Source: Kitasatospora fiedleri (GTDB lineage: Bacteria; Actinomycetota; Actinomycetes; Streptomycetales; Streptomycetaceae). From it: DNA of 64,000 nt. The notes under the pieces are model-generated. The model was not told the origin of the DNA, made no database searches, and saw nothing but the letters and a program-made list of their open reading frames with translations. The stretch covers positions 3,224,001 to 3,288,000 of the forward strand of contig NZ_OX419519.1 of NCBI RefSeq assembly GCF_948472415.1. The letters are read 5' to 3'. Each line of letters begins with the position of its first letter. Position 1 is the first letter of the stretch. The translations under genes and the position numbers were made by a program. Of the stretch, positions 61,083 to 64,000 are shown piece by piece.

Positions 61083-61160
61083 ACGCACCGCTCAGGCGCG
61101 CCACTCAGGCGTCAGCGCGCCACTCAGGCGTCAGCGCACCGCTCAGGCGTCACCGCACCG
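61083..61160. repeat. 19-bp tandem repeat at the FabH-like gene 3' end
   Basis: About four copies of CG(C)GCCACTCAGGCGTCAG or CGCACCGCTCAGGCGTCAC run into the stop codon of the FabH-like gene (61162-61164). Short imperfect minisatellite. Confidence 0.8.
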
Positions 61161-61161
61161 C

Positions 61162-62106
61162 TCAGGGGCAGCGCACGACCTGCCCGGCGTAGGCCAGGCC
61201 GCCGCCGAAGCCGAACAGCAGCACCGGGTCGCCGGTGTGCAGCTCGCCGCGCTCGACCAGCTTGGAGAGGGCGAGCGGGATGGAGGCGGCGGAGGTGTTG
61301 CCGGAGTCGACCACGTCGCGGGCGACCACCGCGTCCTCGGCCAGGCCGAGCTTGCCGGCGATGGCGTCGATGATCCGCAGGTTGGCCTGGTGGGCGACGA
61401 AGCCGCGCAGCTCGGACGGCTCGATCCCGGCCTTCTCGCACGCCTTGCGGGCCAGCGGGGCGACCTGGGTGGTGGCCCAGCGGAAGACCGTCTGGCCCTG
61501 CTGGCTGATCACCGGCTTCCAGCCGCTGATCGCCACCGCCTCGCCCTTCTCCGGCTCGGAGCCCCAGACCACCGGGCCGACGCCGGCCCGCTCGTCCGGG
61601 ACGGCCTCCAGCACCGCGGCGCCCGCGCCGTCGCCGAAGATCACGCAGGTGGTGCGGTCGGTCCAGTCGATGATGTCGGACATCCGCTCCACGCCGACCA
61701 CCAGCGCCCGGGTCGCGGCACCGGCCCGGATCGCGTGGTCGGCGGTGGCCAGCGCGTACGAGAAGCCCGAGCAGGCGGTGTTCAGCTCGTACGCGGCGGG
61801 GGCCGGGATGCCCAGCCGGGCGGCGACGGCGGCGGCGGTGTTGGGGCTGCGCTCGACGGCGGTGCAGGTGGCGACGGCGACCAGGTCGATCCGGTCGGCC
61901 GTCACGCCCGCGTTGGCCAGCGCCTTCTCGGCGGCGCCCACCGCGAGGTCGACCAGGGTCTCGTCCTCCGCGATGTGCCGGGTGCGGATGCCGACCCGGG
62001 AGCGGATCCACTCGTCGTCGGTGTCGACCAGCGCCGAGAGATCGTCGTTGCTCAGGACCTTCGGCGGCTGGTGGTGGCCCAGCGCCATGATGCGGGAGGC
62101 GGTCAT
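61162..62106 (-). CDS. 3-oxoacyl-ACP synthase III (FabH-like)
   Basis: The 314-residue thiolase-fold protein has the KAS III catalytic set: Cys in NTACSGFSYAL (near 112), His in GFVAHQANLRIID and Asn in VDSGNTSAASIPLAL. Also present are the C-terminal LLFGFGGGLAYAGQVV loop and the N-terminal DDEWIRSRVGIRTRHIA. It condenses an acyl-CoA starter with malonyl-ACP. It is not inside the main fab operon, so it may be an accessory KAS III. Start is the ATG at 62106. Confidence 0.92.
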   Translation of the reverse strand: MTASRIMALGHHQPPKVLSNDDLSALVDTDDEWIRSRVGIRTRHIAEDETLVDLAVGAAEKALANAGVTADRIDLVAVATCTAVERSPNTAAAVAARLGIPAPAAYELNTACSGFSYALATADHAIRAGAATRALVVGVERMSDIIDWTDRTTCVIFGDGAGAAVLEAVPDERAGVGPVVWGSEPEKGEAVAISGWKPVISQQGQTVFRWATTQVAPLARKACEKAGIEPSELRGFVAHQANLRIIDAIAGKLGLAEDAVVARDVVDSGNTSAASIPLALSKLVERGELHTGDPVLLFGFGGGLAYAGQVVRCP

Positions 62107-62202
62107 ACAGCCACTCAACCGGGTTACCGGCGAGTCGGGAGGTGACGCCCTGACACAGGATCGGGTGCCGGAAGCTGTAGGTCCCTCACAACCGGCCCGC
62201 GG

Positions 62203-63120
62203 TCAGGCGGCCAGCGACTGGGCGTCACCCATCATGATCATCGGGTGCAGCGCCGGGTCCAGGGTCCTGATCAGCTCGACCATGTGGTCCTCGGTCAGCG
62301 AGACGCAGCCGTGGGTGGGGCCGCCGTGGTCGAGGTGCAGCCAGATGCCGCCGCCCTTGGCCGCGCCCTCCGGGTAGGTGGTGTCGAGCGGGGACTTGCC
62401 CTCCACCCGGTTGTAGTTGATCGCCACCACGTAGTCGAAGGAGCCGGCCAGCGGTTCGTTGTTGAAGCCGCGTCCGGCCATCACGAAGTTCTTGTTCTCG
62501 TCGTAGGGCAGCTTGGAGCCGGGGTCGGCCTTGCGGCCGCCGGCGTCGGTGAGCGAGAACAGGCCGATCGGGCTGCGCAGGTCGCCGGAGCGGTGGTCGG
62601 CGGTCCAGCCCTTGTAGGCGTTGTGGGCGGGCCAGGTCTGGCCGGCCTGCCAGCTGCCGTCGTCGCCGCGGGTCCACAGCGTGACGGTGTTGTCCGAGGA
62701 GTCCTTGCCCTGGCCGCTGGCGACCAGCAGCTGGCGGGTCTCGGCGGGGACCTTGGCCATCCAGTCGGCGCCGATGCCCGGGATGGCGGTGATCCGCTCC
62801 CGGTCGGAGCGGTCCGCGGCGGGGGCCTCGGTGTGCTGCCCGGCGTCGGCGGCCTGCATCGGGACGACCTCGGGCGCGTGGTCGGGGGCGGCGCTGGCGG
62901 TCTCGCTCTGGAAGCCCCGGCCCGGGCCGACGCTGAACCAGCCGGCCGCGAGGGCCAGCAGGGTCGCGGTGCCGACGGTGAGCTTGCGGACCCGGCGCTG
63001 CTTCGGTTTGCGGCGGCTGCGGCGGGCGGCGGCTCGGCCCTGGGGCTGCTCGGCCTCGTCCCGGCCGGACGGCGCGGCGGCCGGGCGGCGGTGCGAGGAG
63101 ACGCGATGGGAACCGGACAT
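62203..63120 (-). CDS. Secreted/membrane-anchored L,D-transpeptidase-like (YkuD) protein
   Basis: The 305-residue protein has a basic Arg/Lys-rich cytoplasmic N-terminus (RRSRRKPKQRRVRKL), one membrane helix (TATLLALAAGWFSVG), an Ala/Pro linker and a YkuD-type catalytic domain. That domain holds HLDHGGPTHGCVSLTED with the His and the nucleophilic Cys of the HGCVS motif. Such enzymes form 3-3 peptidoglycan crosslinks or attach proteins. The domain also has SPIGLFSLTDAGGRK and MAGRGFNNEPLAGSFDYVV, as in the YkuD subgroup of streptomycetes. Confidence 0.88.
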   Translation of the reverse strand: MSGSHRVSSHRRPAAAPSGRDEAEQPQGRAAARRSRRKPKQRRVRKLTVGTATLLALAAGWFSVGPGRGFQSETASAAPDHAPEVVPMQAADAGQHTEAPAADRSDRERITAIPGIGADWMAKVPAETRQLLVASGQGKDSSDNTVTLWTRGDDGSWQAGQTWPAHNAYKGWTADHRSGDLRSPIGLFSLTDAGGRKADPGSKLPYDENKNFVMAGRGFNNEPLAGSFDYVVAINYNRVEGKSPLDTTYPEGAAKGGGIWLHLDHGGPTHGCVSLTEDHMVELIRTLDPALHPMIMMGDAQSLAA

Positions 63121-63316
63121 GCGAACGATCCTCCCAGACCGCGGGGACGAGGTGGAACCCGGGCCGTGTGATGAGCCTGTGAGCATACGCGCCCAGGAAA
63201 CGTTTCTTCGGCTTCCCGACTGCCCCGGTGGTGCGTCTTCACCCCGTGCGCCGCCCGGAAACGTCCCGCGCCCGGTGGCCGGAAACCGGTCACCGGGCGC
63301 GTGGTCCGAACGGGGG

Positions 63317-64000
63317 TCAGAGGCGCATCGCCTGCGGGGTCTCCCGGCGGGCCAGGTCCGGCCCGTCGTACTCGCGGATGACCTCGTAGCGGGTGTTGCG
63401 CTCGACCGGGCGGAAGCCGGCGTCCCGGATCAGCTGGAGCAGGTCGTCGCGGCCCAGTTTGTTGGGGGTGCCGAAGTTGTCCGCGTCGTGGGTGATCTTG
63501 TACTCGACCACCGAGCCGTCCATGTCGTCCGCGCCGTGGCTGAGCGCCAGCTGGGCGGTGGTGACGCCGTGCATCACCCAGAACACCTTGACGTGCGGGA
63601 CGTTGTCGAACAGCAGGCGGGACACCGCGAAGGTCTTCAGCGCCTCGGCGCCGGTGGCCATCTCGGTGCGCGCCATCAGGCGGTTGCGGACCTTGCCGTC
63701 CTTGGAGTCGTGGAAGTCGTGCTGGTAGCGCAGCGGGATGAAGACCTGGAAGCCGCCGGTCTCGTCCTGCAGCTCGCGCAGCCGCAGCACGTGGTCGACC
63801 CGGTGGCGGGGCTCCTCGATGTGGCCGTAGAGCATGGTGGCCGGGGTCTTGAGGCCCTTCTCGTGCGCCAGGCGGTGGATGCGCGACCAGTCCTCCCAGT
63901 GGGTGTCATGGTCGACGATGTGCTGGCGGACCTCCCAGTCGAAGATCTCCGCGCCGCCGCCGGTCAGCGACTCCAGGCCGGCCTCGATCAGCTCGTCCAG
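63317..64000 (-). CDS. mqnE: Aminofutalosine synthase MqnE, C-terminal part
   Basis: The gene runs off the right edge; about 227 C-terminal residues are present. Motifs: GGGAEIFDWEVRQHIVDHDT, HRLAHEKGLKTPATMLYGHI, RVDHVLRLRELQDETGGFQV, VFWVMHGVTTAQLAL and GADDMDGSVVEYKITHDADN. These match the aminofutalosine synthase (MqnE) radical-SAM family of the futalosine menaquinone pathway; the SAM-cluster Cys motif is outside the window. MqnC is the closest alternative but lacks this C-terminus. Confidence 0.85.
   Translation of the reverse strand: MDELIEAGLESLTGGGAEIFDWEVRQHIVDHDTHWEDWSRIHRLAHEKGLKTPATMLYGHIEEPRHRVDHVLRLRELQDETGGFQVFIPLRYQHDFHDSKDGKVRNRLMARTEMATGAEALKTFAVSRLLFDNVPHVKVFWVMHGVTTAQLALSHGADDMDGSVVEYKITHDADNFGTPNKLGRDDLLQLIRDAGFRPVERNTRYEVIREYDGPDLARRETPQAMRL

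Noticed and set aside
61083..61160. Four 19-bp repeats considered as a small CRISPR.
   Set aside because: The copies are directly adjacent with no spacers and no cas genes are present.

Overview
The window is high-GC (roughly 72-75 percent outside one island) actinobacterial chromosome, best matching the family Streptomycetaceae (Streptomyces or Kitasatospora). The evidence is the gene order around rpoC-rpoB-rplL-rplJ-rplA-rplK-nusG-secE-tRNA(Trp), the strong third-position GC, many GTG/TTG starts, leaderless-looking promoters, and a futalosine-type menaquinone gene (mqnE) at the right edge.

Layout. 1-5.9 kb: end of a cytochrome P450 gene, a membrane protein/sirtuin pair, a NarL-type two-component system, a WGR/beta-propeller protein and a DUF4097 lipoprotein. 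6.2-20.6 kb: the transcription/translation core on the minus strand (secE, nusG, rplK, rplA, two lipoproteins, rplJ, rplL, rpoB, rpoC) with an L10-type leader, an rplL-rpoB intercistronic hairpin and an rpoB promoter, then tRNA-Trp. 20.9-30.3 kb: aspC, add (frameshifted at its 3' end), murB, a monooxygenase-like gene, a TetR/MFS pair with matching operators, two MaoC-type dehydratases, rpmG with tRNA-Met and tRNA-Thr, an amidohydrolase-like gene and tRNA-Tyr. 30.5-36.9 kb: yajQ followed by a 5.9-kb island. 37-43.2 kb: a hypothetical gene, mug, an APH-type kinase, YccF, a SHOCT protein, ctaD and htpX. 43.2-53.6 kb: a ten-gene NADH-dehydrogenase-like operon (nuoA,B,C,H,I,J,K,L,M,N) lacking D, E, F and G. 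53.9-64 kb: a histidine kinase, a secreted HtrA-like protease, galE, a soluble PQQ-propeller Ser/Thr kinase, a TetR regulator, a FabH-like ketosynthase, an L,D-transpeptidase and partial mqnE.

The most interesting system is in the island. It sits exactly at the 3' end of yajQ, bounded by a 19-bp direct repeat (18/19 identical) that rebuilds the last yajQ codons. It carries a phosphoribosyltransferase-like protein fused to a C-terminal winged helix, a structured 210-nt noncoding segment closed by a 10-bp perfect inverted repeat (candidate msr-msd), and a retron-type reverse transcriptase with QGAPTS and YADD motifs. I interpret this as an intact anti-phage retron of the PRTase class. Two insertion sequences landed behind it: an IS5-family element, and an IS4-family element nested at the end of the first with a perfect 10-bp target duplication. 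No integrase remains.

Other points: two dispersed ~170-bp inverted-repeat elements (6.0 and 56.4 kb) with a shared core and divergent but still self-complementary arms; a NuoC with a very long Pro/Glu/Gln/Ser-rich tail; and a cytosine-deaminase-like protein that seems to have lost metal ligands. All functional statements are inferred from sequence motifs and family knowledge; no searches were run.
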